Below, in pieces: positions 7,236-14,397 of a stretch of DNA of 16,393 nt; position 1 is the first letter of the stretch; every line of letters starts with the position of its first letter. The notes under the pieces are model-generated. The model was not told the DNA's origin and did not search any database. It saw only the letters and a program-made list of their open reading frames with translations. The DNA is from Bacteroidota bacterium. GTDB lineage: Bacteria; Bacteroidota; Ignavibacteria; Ignavibacteriales; Melioribacteraceae. The translations under genes were made by a program, and so were the position numbers. The stretch is taken from contig JAKAMS010000013.1 of assembly GCA_021812745.1 (NCBI GenBank), positions 1 through 16,393 on the forward strand, in the 5' to 3' direction.

Positions 7236-8630
7236 ATGTTCAACTCGAAAACTTACATTCAGCGCAGAGCGGAATTAAAAAAGAAAGTCGGCGGCGGTTT
7301 AATTTTATTTCTCGGCAATAACGAAGCGCCGATGAATTACACGGACAACACTTACTCATTCCGTCAGGACAGCACATTTCTTTATTACTTCGGATTAGAT
7401 CAAGCGGAACTTGCTGCAGTTATAGACATTGACGAAAATAAAGAAATTATTTACGGCAATGATTTTTCTTTGGACGATATTGTCTGGATGGGACCTCAGC
7501 CAACCATTAAGCAGAGTGCGTCAAAATGCGGAATTAAACAAACAGCATCATTGAGTGAACTTGAGAATGTATGTTTGAATGCGATTAAGCAGGGAAGAAA
7601 AATTCATTTTGTACCGCAATACCGGTACGATAATATTTTGAAACTTCACAAACTTCTAGGCACGGCGCCAAAACATGCCAACGATTATGCATCCACCGAG
7701 TTGATCAAAGCAATCGCGGCTCAGCGCCTGGTAAAATCGAGTGAAGAAATTGCCGAGATAGAAAAAGCGATCGAAATTTCTTACGAGATGCAGACTGCGG
7801 CAATGCGTTTTGCAAAACCGGGAATGCTCGAACGTGATGTGATGGGTTTTATCTCCGGACTTTCAATGTCGATGGGGAGCGGACTTTCCTTCCCCGTTAT
7901 ATTTTCACGACACGGTGAGACACTTCACAATCATTCTTACAACAATAAATTAAAAGACGGTGATCTTGTAGTTAATGATTCCGGCGCGGAAACAGAATTA
8001 CATTACGCAAGCGATATCACAAGAACATTTCCGGTAAGCGGAAAATTTTCACCGCGTCAAAGAGATATTTACGAGATCGTATTGATTTCACAATTAACCG
8101 CGATTTCAAAAATCAAACCAAAGATTCCATTCAAATCGGTTCATCTTAAATCTGTCGAAGTAATTGCAGAAGGATTGAAAGCGGTTGGTTTAATGAAAGG
8201 CAACATGAAAAATGCGGTTGAAGCCGGAGCTCATGCTTTGTTCATGCCGCACGGACTTGGACATTTATTAGGTCTTGATGTTCACGATATGGAAAATTAC
8301 GGAGAGAATAATTTTGGTTACGATGATAAATTAAAACGCAGCACTCAATTCGGTTTGAAATATTTGCGTTATGCAAAACCGCTCGTTCAGGGCGTTGTAA
8401 TGACCGTTGAACCGGGAATTTATTTTATTCCGCAATTGATTGATAAATGGGAAAAAGAGAAAAAGTTCACCGAGTTTATCAATTACAATAAAGTAAATGC
8501 TTACCGCGAGTTCGGCGGAATAAGAATTGAAGATGATGTTGTTGTTACTAAAAACGGAAGCCGAGTCCTCGGCAGACCGATTCCTAAAGCTGTTGAGGAT
8601 GTTGAAGAAATCGCATCGGATAAAATTTGA
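7236..8630 (+). CDS. pepP: M24 metallopeptidase, aminopeptidase P/prolidase type
   Basis: This enzyme is expected to hydrolyse the bond before proline (or hydroxyproline) in peptides, using a dinuclear metal centre in the cytoplasm. The 464-residue product has an N-terminal AMP_N-like domain (about 1-150, including RQDSTFLYYFGL) and a C-terminal pita-bread domain. Metal ligands are visible in the expected order: D248 (VVNDSGAE), D260 (YASDITRTF), H343 (PHGLGHLLGLDVHD, flanked by H339 and H350), E392 (TVEPGIYF) and E432 (GGIRIEDD). The HGLGHLLGLDVHD motif is characteristic of Xaa-Pro aminopeptidase and eukaryotic-type prolidase; sequence alone does not decide between tripeptide and dipeptide preference. 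It follows hypD and precedes an accessory cassette. Its likely role is to feed imino acids into the pathway. The gene symbol is by family. Confidence 0.88.
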   Translation: MFNSKTYIQRRAELKKKVGGGLILFLGNNEAPMNYTDNTYSFRQDSTFLYYFGLDQAELAAVIDIDENKEIIYGNDFSLDDIVWMGPQPTIKQSASKCGIKQTASLSELENVCLNAIKQGRKIHFVPQYRYDNILKLHKLLGTAPKHANDYASTELIKAIAAQRLVKSSEEIAEIEKAIEISYEMQTAAMRFAKPGMLERDVMGFISGLSMSMGSGLSFPVIFSRHGETLHNHSYNNKLKDGDLVVNDSGAETELHYASDITRTFPVSGKFSPRQRDIYEIVLISQLTAISKIKPKIPFKSVHLKSVEVIAEGLKAVGLMKGNMKNAVEAGAHALFMPHGLGHLLGLDVHDMENYGENNFGYDDKLKRSTQFGLKYLRYAKPLVQGVVMTVEPGIYFIPQLIDKWEKEKKFTEFINYNKVNAYREFGGIRIEDDVVVTKNGSRVLGRPIPKAVEDVEEIASDKI

Positions 8631-8682
8631 ATATGCGATTAGCCAACAGTGATAAAATAGCAGTAAATAAATTGGAGGGGGA

Positions 8683-8868
8683 ATGCATCCATTTGAAAAA
8701 GCAATAAGTGTTAGTAAAGAGGAAATTTCAATTCTACTTCAAAGTTTAGGCAGAATTGAATGGTCTGATTTTTTATTAAATCCCCGAAGATTACGGGGAA
8801 GCGACTTCTTAATGCGTTGGTCTCAAGGTGTTTGGAGCGAACACCGCTTGATTGAGACAATAAATTGA
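8683..8868 (+). CDS. Small unknown protein upstream of DNA methyltransferase
   Basis: This encodes a 61-residue polypeptide that I do not recognise. A strong GGAGGGGG ribosome site precedes the ATG, so it is probably translated. The sequence is mixed acidic and basic with several Trp (IEWSDFLL, GSDFLMRWSQGVWSEH), and no signal peptide or membrane segment. Its TGA overlaps a TTG that can start the next frame (TTGA, 8865-8868), which implies translational coupling with the 86-residue gene and the methyltransferase. It could be a small accessory or control protein of a modification system. Alternatively it could be the N-terminal remnant of a longer restriction protein truncated at 8866. Confidence 0.5.
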   Translation: MHPFEKAISVSKEEISILLQSLGRIEWSDFLLNPRRLRGSDFLMRWSQGVWSEHRLIETIN

Positions 8869-9125
8869 AGAACTTAATTTCTAGGAAACTGATACTTCCT
8901 ACCGAGCAAGTCTTTCAAGCACCTGGTGGTGCGACCACAAAAAAAATCATTTATAAAGTTTATTATCACTATGCCTATCCATTGGGAATTTCTACTGAAG
9001 AACCGAAGCTAAAGCCAGCTTACATAAAAGATAAAAATGGTCACATACTTCCATATGTTAAATTTGAAGGCGGTCGCTTGAAAATTATGAACGAAGCTTT
9101 AGAAGAATTAGAAAGATTACGATGA
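8865..9125 (+). CDS. Small unknown protein, TTG start, coupled to methyltransferase
   Basis: This encodes an 86-residue polypeptide with no family I recognise. The frame is closed upstream by a stop at 8853-8855, so the TTG at 8865 is the only reasonable initiation codon; the next in-frame ATG would leave about ten residues. TTG overlaps the preceding TGA, and this gene's own TGA overlaps the ATG of the methyltransferase (ATGA, 9122-9125). The protein is basic in its first half, with a Tyr-rich stretch (KVYYHYAYPLG), and ends in a probable helix (NEALEELERLR). Its position suggests a role with the methyltransferase. It might instead be the C-terminal piece of a frameshifted longer protein that began at 8683. 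Confidence 0.5.
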   Translation: MKNLISRKLILPTEQVFQAPGGATTKKIIYKVYYHYAYPLGISTEEPKLKPAYIKDKNGHILPYVKFEGGRLKIMNEALEELERLR

Positions 9126-10678
9126 CCAATAGAACAGTTCAACTAATTCCAACTAACTGGAATGAAAGAGAAAAACTGAGAGAGAAAGGTCAATTCTGGA
9201 CTCCGCCTTGGGTTGCAGACGCAATGATTAGTTATCTCCTTGACGATACTAAATTAATATTTGATCCAGCAGTTGGGAAAGGGGCTTTTTTAGATGCATT
9301 AAGAAGAGTTACAAAAAAAAAAATTCCTTTCTACGGAACAGATATTGACGAAGATGTTTTGTATGATGATATTTTTCTAGACAATAATTGTTCTGTTGAA
9401 AAAAAAGATTTCATCAAAAACCCTCCTAAAAAACTATTCAAATCAATTATTGCCAACCCTCCTTATATACGCCACCATCGTATTGATAGTAAAACAAAAC
9501 TATTCTTAAAAGAACTTACGGCAAATATTACTGGATTTACATTAGATGGAAGAGCGGGTTATCACATTTTCTTTTTGCTGCAAGCCCTTAATCATTTAGA
9601 AGAAAATGGAAAACTTGCTTTTATTATGCCTGCAGATACATGTGAAGGGACCTTTGCAAAAAAATTATGGGATTGGATTTCAAAAAAATATGCAATTGAA
9701 TGCGTGATTACTTTCGAAAGAAAAGCCACACCATTTCCGGCGGTTGATACTAATCCTCTTATTTTCTTAATCAAAAAAACGAATCCACTGCAAAATCTTA
9801 TCTGGGTAAAAGTAAATGAACCATTTTCTGCTGATCTGACACGGTTGGTAAAAAGTAATTTTCAAGAAAAATATTTCGAAACTATTTCCGTTACAAATAG
9901 AAAAATTCAAGAAGCTTTAGATACTGGTTTTTCTAGACCTCAACAAAACGGCAATGGATTTAAATATCATCTTTCCGACTTTGCAAAAGTCATGCGCGGA
10001 ATAGCAACCGGCTCTAATGAATTCTTTTTTCTAACTGAGAACCAAGTAAAAGAATTAAATATTCCAGAAATATATTTTAAAATTGCCATTGGCAGGACAA
10101 AAGATATTAATGGCGATATTCTAAAGATAAATGATGTAAAGAAACTTGACTCTAAACAACGCCCAACCCGTCTTCTTTCTATTGAAAATCAAAAGGAAAA
10201 CTTACCTAAGCCTGTAGTTCAGTATTTAAAATTAGGTGAAGAAATGGGCTTACCTAATAGAGCACTTATTCAACAAAGAAAGCCATGGTTTAGAATGGAA
10301 AAAAGAGAAATTCCGCAAATTCTTTTTACTTATTTAGGTCGCCGGAATTCCCGTTTTATTTTAAATCAAGCAGAGGTTTTACCTTTAACAGGATTTCTTT
10401 GTGTATACCCCTTTCATAGTGATGAAACATTTACTCATAATCTTTGGATGGCGTTAAACCATCCTGATACAATAAAAAATTTGTCTCTTGTTGGTAAGAG
10501 TTATGGTTCGGGTGCAATTAAGGTTGAACCAAGAAATTTAGAAAGATTGGGAATTCCAGAAGAACTTGTAGAGAAATATCAATTGGTTAGACCTATTTAC
10601 AAACAAACCACGCAGCTAAATCTATTTGTAAACGAAAAGAGACATAAATTAAAGGCGAAAAAAGCAAACATGATTTGA
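9122..10678 (+). CDS. N6-adenine DNA methyltransferase, Eco57I/TaqI-like
   Basis: This 518-residue class I SAM-dependent methyltransferase transfers a methyl group to adenine N6 in DNA. Motif X is GQFWTPPWVADAM near residues 23-35, motif I is FDPAVGKGAFLDAL at 47-60, an acidic motif II is GTDIDED at 72-78, and the catalytic motif IV is NPPY at 112-115. That order is the gamma class. The second half, from about residue 285 (LSDFAKVMRGIATGSNEFFFL), looks like a TaqI-type target recognition domain, so it probably recognises one defined site. No restriction endonuclease is recognisable beside it, only two small coupled genes upstream, so it is either an orphan enzyme or the survivor of a type II system. 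A hand count gives 13 G+C in 60 bases at 9361-9420 versus 21 in 60 at 8401-8460 in the flanking peptidase gene, consistent with acquisition. Confidence 0.88.
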   Translation: MTNRTVQLIPTNWNEREKLREKGQFWTPPWVADAMISYLLDDTKLIFDPAVGKGAFLDALRRVTKKKIPFYGTDIDEDVLYDDIFLDNNCSVEKKDFIKNPPKKLFKSIIANPPYIRHHRIDSKTKLFLKELTANITGFTLDGRAGYHIFFLLQALNHLEENGKLAFIMPADTCEGTFAKKLWDWISKKYAIECVITFERKATPFPAVDTNPLIFLIKKTNPLQNLIWVKVNEPFSADLTRLVKSNFQEKYFETISVTNRKIQEALDTGFSRPQQNGNGFKYHLSDFAKVMRGIATGSNEFFFLTENQVKELNIPEIYFKIAIGRTKDINGDILKINDVKKLDSKQRPTRLLSIENQKENLPKPVVQYLKLGEEMGLPNRALIQQRKPWFRMEKREIPQILFTYLGRRNSRFILNQAEVLPLTGFLCVYPFHSDETFTHNLWMALNHPDTIKNLSLVGKSYGSGAIKVEPRNLERLGIPEELVEKYQLVRPIYKQTTQLNLFVNEKRHKLKAKKANMI

Positions 10679-10752
10679 TCTTGATTTTAAATCCGAAATA
10701 AAATTTTCACAATTTCTATAACGTAAACAAAGATTGAAAATCTCTAATAATA

Positions 10753-10823
10753 ATTCTGAGCGGAGCTAAAAATCTTGAGTAAATCAAGTTTAGATTCGTT
10801 GACCTGCACTCCCTCAGAATGAC
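10753..10823. repeat. REP/MITE-like palindromic element
   Basis: This is an imperfect hairpin of about 70 bases between the methyltransferase and the second M24 gene. The left end ATTCTGAGCGGAGC and the right end GCACTCCCTCAGAATGAC are inverted versions of each other (ATTCTGAG/CTCAGAAT). An inner stem pairs AATCT and CTTGA with TCAAG and AGATT around 10771-10796. The sequence style (TCATTCTGAG followed by GGAG and a purine-rich stretch) matches dispersed repeats common in the genomes of environmental bacteria, as I remember them. It marks the right edge of the methyltransferase cassette. Confidence 0.65.
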
Positions 10824-10848
10824 TTTTAACAAATCGCACGAGGGGCAA

Positions 10849-12024
10849 ATGTTAATAAAAGAAAAAGTCGAACAGGCAAAAAAACTTTTAGACGAATTTG
10901 ATATTGACTGCTGGCTTACATTCGCACGCGAAACTTCAATTAACGGCGATCCTACACTTGCGTTCCTTGTTGAATCAGATCTTACTTGGCATTCGTCATT
11001 TATAATTACAAAAAATGAAGCACATGCAATAGTTGGAGAATACGACCGACTTACTGTTGAAGAACTTGGTGTCTATGATTCCGTTACCGGATTTGTTAAA
11101 GGATTTAAAGAACCTCTGCTAAATCTTCTAAAAAAATTGAACCCGGAAAAGATTGCAATCAATTATTCTGTTGGAAGCGAAATTTGCGACGGACTTACCT
11201 ACGGCATGTATCTCACACTTCAAAATGTTCTTTCTGAAATCGGTTTCGAAAATAGATTGATCTCTGCCGAGAGAATTGTTTCTGCATTGAGAGAAAGAAA
11301 ATCTAAATCTGAAGCTGAAAATATCAGACAAGCAATAAGGCATACCGAAGAGATATTCGATCTGGTTGCAAAATTTATTAAACCGGGCAAAACTGAAAAA
11401 GAAATTGCATCATTTATGAAACAAGAAGTTGAAAAGAGAAAATTAGAATTCGCGTGGGAAGAGAAAGTTTGTCCATCTGTTTTTACCGGACCTGAGACTG
11501 CGGGCGCTCATTACGCGCCAACAGAACGCAAAGTAGAAAAAGGTCATTTGCTTAATATGGATTTCGGCGTTAAGGTTAACGGATATTGTTCAGATATGCA
11601 GCGCACGTTTTACATTTTGCATGACGGCGAAAAAAATCCGCCGCAATCTGTTCAAAAAGGATTTGATGTTATTGTAGAAGCAATCGAAAAAGCAAAACAA
11701 GGAATTAAACCCGGCGCGCAAGGACACATGATTGATAAGATCGCCCGCGATACAATTACTGCAAACGGGTATGATGAGTATCCATTCGGACTCGGTCATC
11801 AAGTCGGACGATTTCCTCACGATGGAACCGCGTTGCTTGGACCTGCATGGGAAAAGTATGCGCAGAAACCTTTTAAAAATTTAGAACCGGGAATGGTATT
11901 TACTATTGAACCGAGATTGACTGTTCCGGAACACGGGGTTGTTTCAATTGAAGAGATGATTATTATTTCAGAAACCGGTTGTGAATGGTTGACCAATCCG
12001 CAAAAAAATATAATATTGGTTTGA
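10849..12024 (+). CDS. M24 metallopeptidase (Xaa-Pro peptidase-like)
   Basis: This is the second pita-bread metallopeptidase in the locus, 391 residues from the start chosen here. Metal ligands appear in the standard order: D238 (LLNMDFGV), D249 (CSDMQRTF), H317 (GLGHQVGRFPHDG), E354 (TIEPRL) and E368 (VVSIEEM). The N-terminal domain (about 1-150) is shorter than in the first M24 protein, and the two are clearly different subfamilies. The GHQVGRFPHDGT segment replaces the usual GHGIGLDVHE of prolidases, so substrate choice may differ; prolidase-like dipeptidase activity is a reasonable guess. An upstream in-frame ATG at 10819 lies inside the repeat element. The ATG at 10849 has GAGGGG just upstream and begins a typical M24 N-terminus, so it is preferred. 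Only 24 bases separate it from the proline dehydrogenase gene. Confidence 0.85.
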   Translation: MLIKEKVEQAKKLLDEFDIDCWLTFARETSINGDPTLAFLVESDLTWHSSFIITKNEAHAIVGEYDRLTVEELGVYDSVTGFVKGFKEPLLNLLKKLNPEKIAINYSVGSEICDGLTYGMYLTLQNVLSEIGFENRLISAERIVSALRERKSKSEAENIRQAIRHTEEIFDLVAKFIKPGKTEKEIASFMKQEVEKRKLEFAWEEKVCPSVFTGPETAGAHYAPTERKVEKGHLLNMDFGVKVNGYCSDMQRTFYILHDGEKNPPQSVQKGFDVIVEAIEKAKQGIKPGAQGHMIDKIARDTITANGYDEYPFGLGHQVGRFPHDGTALLGPAWEKYAQKPFKNLEPGMVFTIEPRLTVPEHGVVSIEEMIIISETGCEWLTNPQKNIILV

Positions 12025-12048
12025 GAAAAAAACAAGAAAGGATGACCA

Positions 12049-12975
12049 ATGGGAATTTCCCGAAACATGCTTCTATGGGCTTCAGAAAATCCGTGGATGC
12101 GTGTTCACGTTCCTAAATGGAAATTTGTTAGAAGTGCAATTAAGAAATTTATGCCCGGCGAAAAAGTAAGCGATGCTCTTCAAGCCGCTAAATTATTTAA
12201 TGAAGGTTCCATCCCTACAATCTTCACCCGGCTTGGTGAAAACATAAATCATCTTTCCGAAGGTCTCGAAGTCCGCGATCATTATCTTGACTTGATTGAC
12301 AAAATTTCAGATCAAAAACTTGATGTGGAGATTTCTCTAAAACTTACACAGCTCGGATTCGATTCCGATTTTGAAGAAACATACCAACGTTTCAAATCAA
12401 TTACAGAAAAAGTAAAAGAGAAACTCGGGAATATGATCTGGATTGATATGGAAGGAAGCACTTATACGGAAAAAACTATTTTCTTCTATAAAAAGATTAG
12501 AGAAGAATTTGATAATGTAGGACTGTGCATTCAAGCTTATCTCTACAGAACGGAAAAGGATCTGGAAGATTTGATGAGCATTGACGCGAATATTCGTTTG
12601 GTTAAAGGCGCTTATAAAGAACCTTCCGATATTGCGTTCAATCTGAAAAAAGATGTTGATAAAAATTATCTTCATCTTGCGAAATTTTTGCTGAAACAGA
12701 AAGGGGAAAAAAACATACGTGTTGCTTTCGGCACTCACGATGAAAATTTATGTTCACAGATTATAAAAGAAGCAAAACATTACAGCGTTTCGAAAGATCA
12801 AGTTGAATTTCAAATGCTCTACGGCATTAAACCGAATTACCAGCAGAATCTGGCTAATCATGGTCATAAAGTTAGAGTGTTAATAAGTTACGGTGATTTC
12901 TGGTATCCGTGGTACATGAGACGCTTGGCTGAACGCCCGGCAAATGTTTGGTTTGTTTTAAAAAACATATTCTAA
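12049..12975 (+). CDS. Proline dehydrogenase family flavoenzyme, possibly acting on hydroxyproline
   Basis: Proline dehydrogenases oxidise L-proline to pyrroline-5-carboxylate with FAD and pass the electrons to the membrane quinone pool. The 308-residue stand-alone enzyme has the TIM-barrel motifs ISLKLTQLG (K98), IDMEGS (D133), CIQAYLYR, RLVKGAYKEP, FGTHD, FQMLYGI and YMRRLAERPAN (R291, R292, E295). Lys99, Asp133, Arg288 and Arg289 of the Thermus enzyme, as I remember them, line up with these. The Thermus Tyr275 (PutA Tyr540), which disfavours hydroxyproline, corresponds to L278 in VRVLISYG. Loss of that Tyr, together with the neighbouring hydroxyproline genes, makes hydroxyproline a plausible substrate. 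AAGGA precedes the ATG, and the gene sits 24 bases after the M24 gene. Membership of the family is secure; the substrate is inferred. Confidence 0.9.
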   Translation: MGISRNMLLWASENPWMRVHVPKWKFVRSAIKKFMPGEKVSDALQAAKLFNEGSIPTIFTRLGENINHLSEGLEVRDHYLDLIDKISDQKLDVEISLKLTQLGFDSDFEETYQRFKSITEKVKEKLGNMIWIDMEGSTYTEKTIFFYKKIREEFDNVGLCIQAYLYRTEKDLEDLMSIDANIRLVKGAYKEPSDIAFNLKKDVDKNYLHLAKFLLKQKGEKNIRVAFGTHDENLCSQIIKEAKHYSVSKDQVEFQMLYGIKPNYQQNLANHGHKVRVLISYGDFWYPWYMRRLAERPANVWFVLKNIF

Positions 12976-12979
12976 AATT

Positions 12980-13019
12980 TACTCAGGTACTTAGTAACTC
13001 AGTTACTTAGGCACTCATT
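12980..13019. repeat. Five degenerate 8-base tandem repeats
   Basis: The 58-base gap between the proline dehydrogenase and aldolase genes is almost filled by five consecutive octamers: TACTCAGG, TACTTAGT, AACTCAGT, TACTTAGG and CACTCATT, with consensus NACTYAGK. Within them AGTAACT and AGTTACT form a 7-base inverted repeat around 13000. The array ends just before the ribosome site AAAAAGGA of the aldolase. Its function is unknown; a protein-binding array, a dispersed repeat or slippage-made spacer DNA are all possible. Confidence 0.7.
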
Positions 13020-13033
13020 CAAAAAGGATTCTT

Positions 13034-13921
13034 ATGAAAAAGTTAAAGGGCATTATGCCCCCTATCGCAACTCCATTCGTAAATGATGAAGTAGCGTTTG
13101 ATAAACTGGCAGTAAATTTTTCAAAGTGGAATAAAACCGGATTAAGCGGTTATGTTGTGATGGGCTCTAACGGTGAAAGCGTTTTTCTTCAGCGTGATGA
13201 AAAGTTGAAATTAGTTGATGCCGTTAAGAAAAATATTTCCGGAGAGAAACTGCTTATAGCCGGAACAGGCTCGGATTCAATAAGAGAGACTATTTCTTTA
13301 ACAAATGATGCGGCTCAGCTCGGTGCAGATTATGCTTTAATTCTCACACCGTCATTTTACAAATCCGAAATGAAACCCGCAGCTTATATAAAATATTACA
13401 CTGCCGTTGCTGATAAAGCGAAAATACCGGTGATCATTTACAACGTTCCAAAATTTACAGGCGTTGATATTGAAGCCGAGACTGTTGCAAAATTAGCCGA
13501 GCACAAAAATATTGTTGGAATAAAAAACAGCGCAGAAAATTTACGCCAGACGGCAGAACTTGTAGCACAAACTCCGGATAACTTTGCGGTTATAACCGGA
13601 ACGGGATCCGTGCTTTATACAAGTTTAACAGTCGGAGCTGTTGGCGGCATACTTGCGCTTGCAAACATTGCGCCGGATGAATGCGTGCTAATTCAAAAAT
13701 TGGTTGAAGATGGAAAGCATACGGAAGCTCTTGAACTGCAGAAAAGAATGCTGCCGGTTAATAAAGCAATTACCGCAAAGTATGGAGTTGCCGGATTGAA
13801 AGCGGCAATGGACATGCTTGGTTACTTCGGCGGCGAACCCCGCTCTCCGCTTTCTGTTTTAAATGATGATGATAAGAAATTGATTAAGCAAATTTTAGTT
13901 AATGCGGGGTTGTTAAAATAA
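13034..13921 (+). CDS. DHDPS-superfamily aldolase, HOGA1-like (4-hydroxy-2-oxoglutarate aldolase)
   Basis: This 295-residue class I (Schiff-base) aldolase belongs to the DapA/NanA superfamily. The catalytic Lys is K164 (NIVGIKNS) and the Tyr is Y136 (VIIYNVP). The carboxylate-binding loop reads GSNGE at 44-48, not the GTTGE of dihydrodipicolinate synthase. Human HOGA1 has the same GSNGE. The C-terminus GLKAAMDMLGYFGGEPRSPL is very close to the HOGA1 segment [20 protein letters not shown], recalled from memory. HOGA1 cleaves 4-hydroxy-2-oxoglutarate, the late intermediate of oxidative hydroxyproline breakdown, to pyruvate and glyoxylate. The partial aminotransferase at the right end could consume the glyoxylate. 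Alternatives are another 2-keto-acid aldolase or a hydroxyproline-pathway deaminase of the same fold. Confidence 0.82.
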   Translation: MKKLKGIMPPIATPFVNDEVAFDKLAVNFSKWNKTGLSGYVVMGSNGESVFLQRDEKLKLVDAVKKNISGEKLLIAGTGSDSIRETISLTNDAAQLGADYALILTPSFYKSEMKPAAYIKYYTAVADKAKIPVIIYNVPKFTGVDIEAETVAKLAEHKNIVGIKNSAENLRQTAELVAQTPDNFAVITGTGSVLYTSLTVGAVGGILALANIAPDECVLIQKLVEDGKHTEALELQKRMLPVNKAITAKYGVAGLKAAMDMLGYFGGEPRSPLSVLNDDDKKLIKQILVNAGLLK

Positions 13922-14058
13922 AATTACAGGTGAGAGTAGATTAATTTCACTAAGTAATAGTTGGTGAATAAATACTTTAGAGCAATTTATTATTTGCTTA
14001 TTTTCAACCGTGAACAAATTAGAACAATTTAATAAGTGCTAACCGACAGAATTGAAGG

Positions 14059-14397
14059 ATGGCTCTTTTAATACGGATTATTGTGATGCAGAATAAAATA
14101 TTTGATTTAATATGTGAGGGATTGCAAAAAAAATACTCGATTCAAACTGGACCCATACAAGAAATGGAAATCTCTTTCGACAACAAAAATAATATTAAGA
14201 TTATAAAAACTTCGCGTAAGAAGAAACTAATTACCGTTGATTTTATTGCGGACTTAAAAGAGCACAAAACAATACATACATATTATGATGAGCCAGTTAC
14301 TACTATTACATTATTGAATAAAGTTCAAGGAACTTTATTTGTAAATGACAATGAATATGAAGATTTAATTCTGGAATATGAAAATGAAGCAATATGA
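14059..14397 (+). CDS. Unknown 112-residue protein, first gene of nuclease cassette
   Basis: I do not recognise this protein. The C-terminal two thirds look like beta strands (IKIIKTSRKKKLITVDFIAD, then TIHTYYDEPVTTITLLNKVQGTLFV) and end in an acidic tail (EYEDLILEYENEAI). There is no signal peptide or membrane segment. The ATG at 14059 directly abuts GAAGG, too close for a normal ribosome site, and translation could instead begin at the in-frame ATG at 14086 (MQNKIFDLI). Its last 20 bases overlap the start of the nuclease gene, so the two are probably translated together. The cassette is notably AT-rich. An immunity, regulatory or adaptor role would be a guess. Confidence 0.55.
   Translation: MALLIRIIVMQNKIFDLICEGLQKKYSIQTGPIQEMEISFDNKNNIKIIKTSRKKKLITVDFIADLKEHKTIHTYYDEPVTTITLLNKVQGTLFVNDNEYEDLILEYENEAI

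Noticed and set aside
11128..12738. Minus-strand open frames across the peptidase and dehydrogenase genes
   Set aside because: They are antisense to well-supported genes, lack ribosome sites, and have compositions typical of shadow frames.
12980..13019. CRISPR array or intrinsic terminator
   Set aside because: The units are contiguous 8-mers without spacers, and no GC-rich stem followed by a T-run is present.
13034..13921. Dihydrodipicolinate synthase (dapA)
   Set aside because: The loop is GSNGE rather than GTTGE, the C-terminus is HOGA1-like, and no lysine-biosynthesis neighbours are present.
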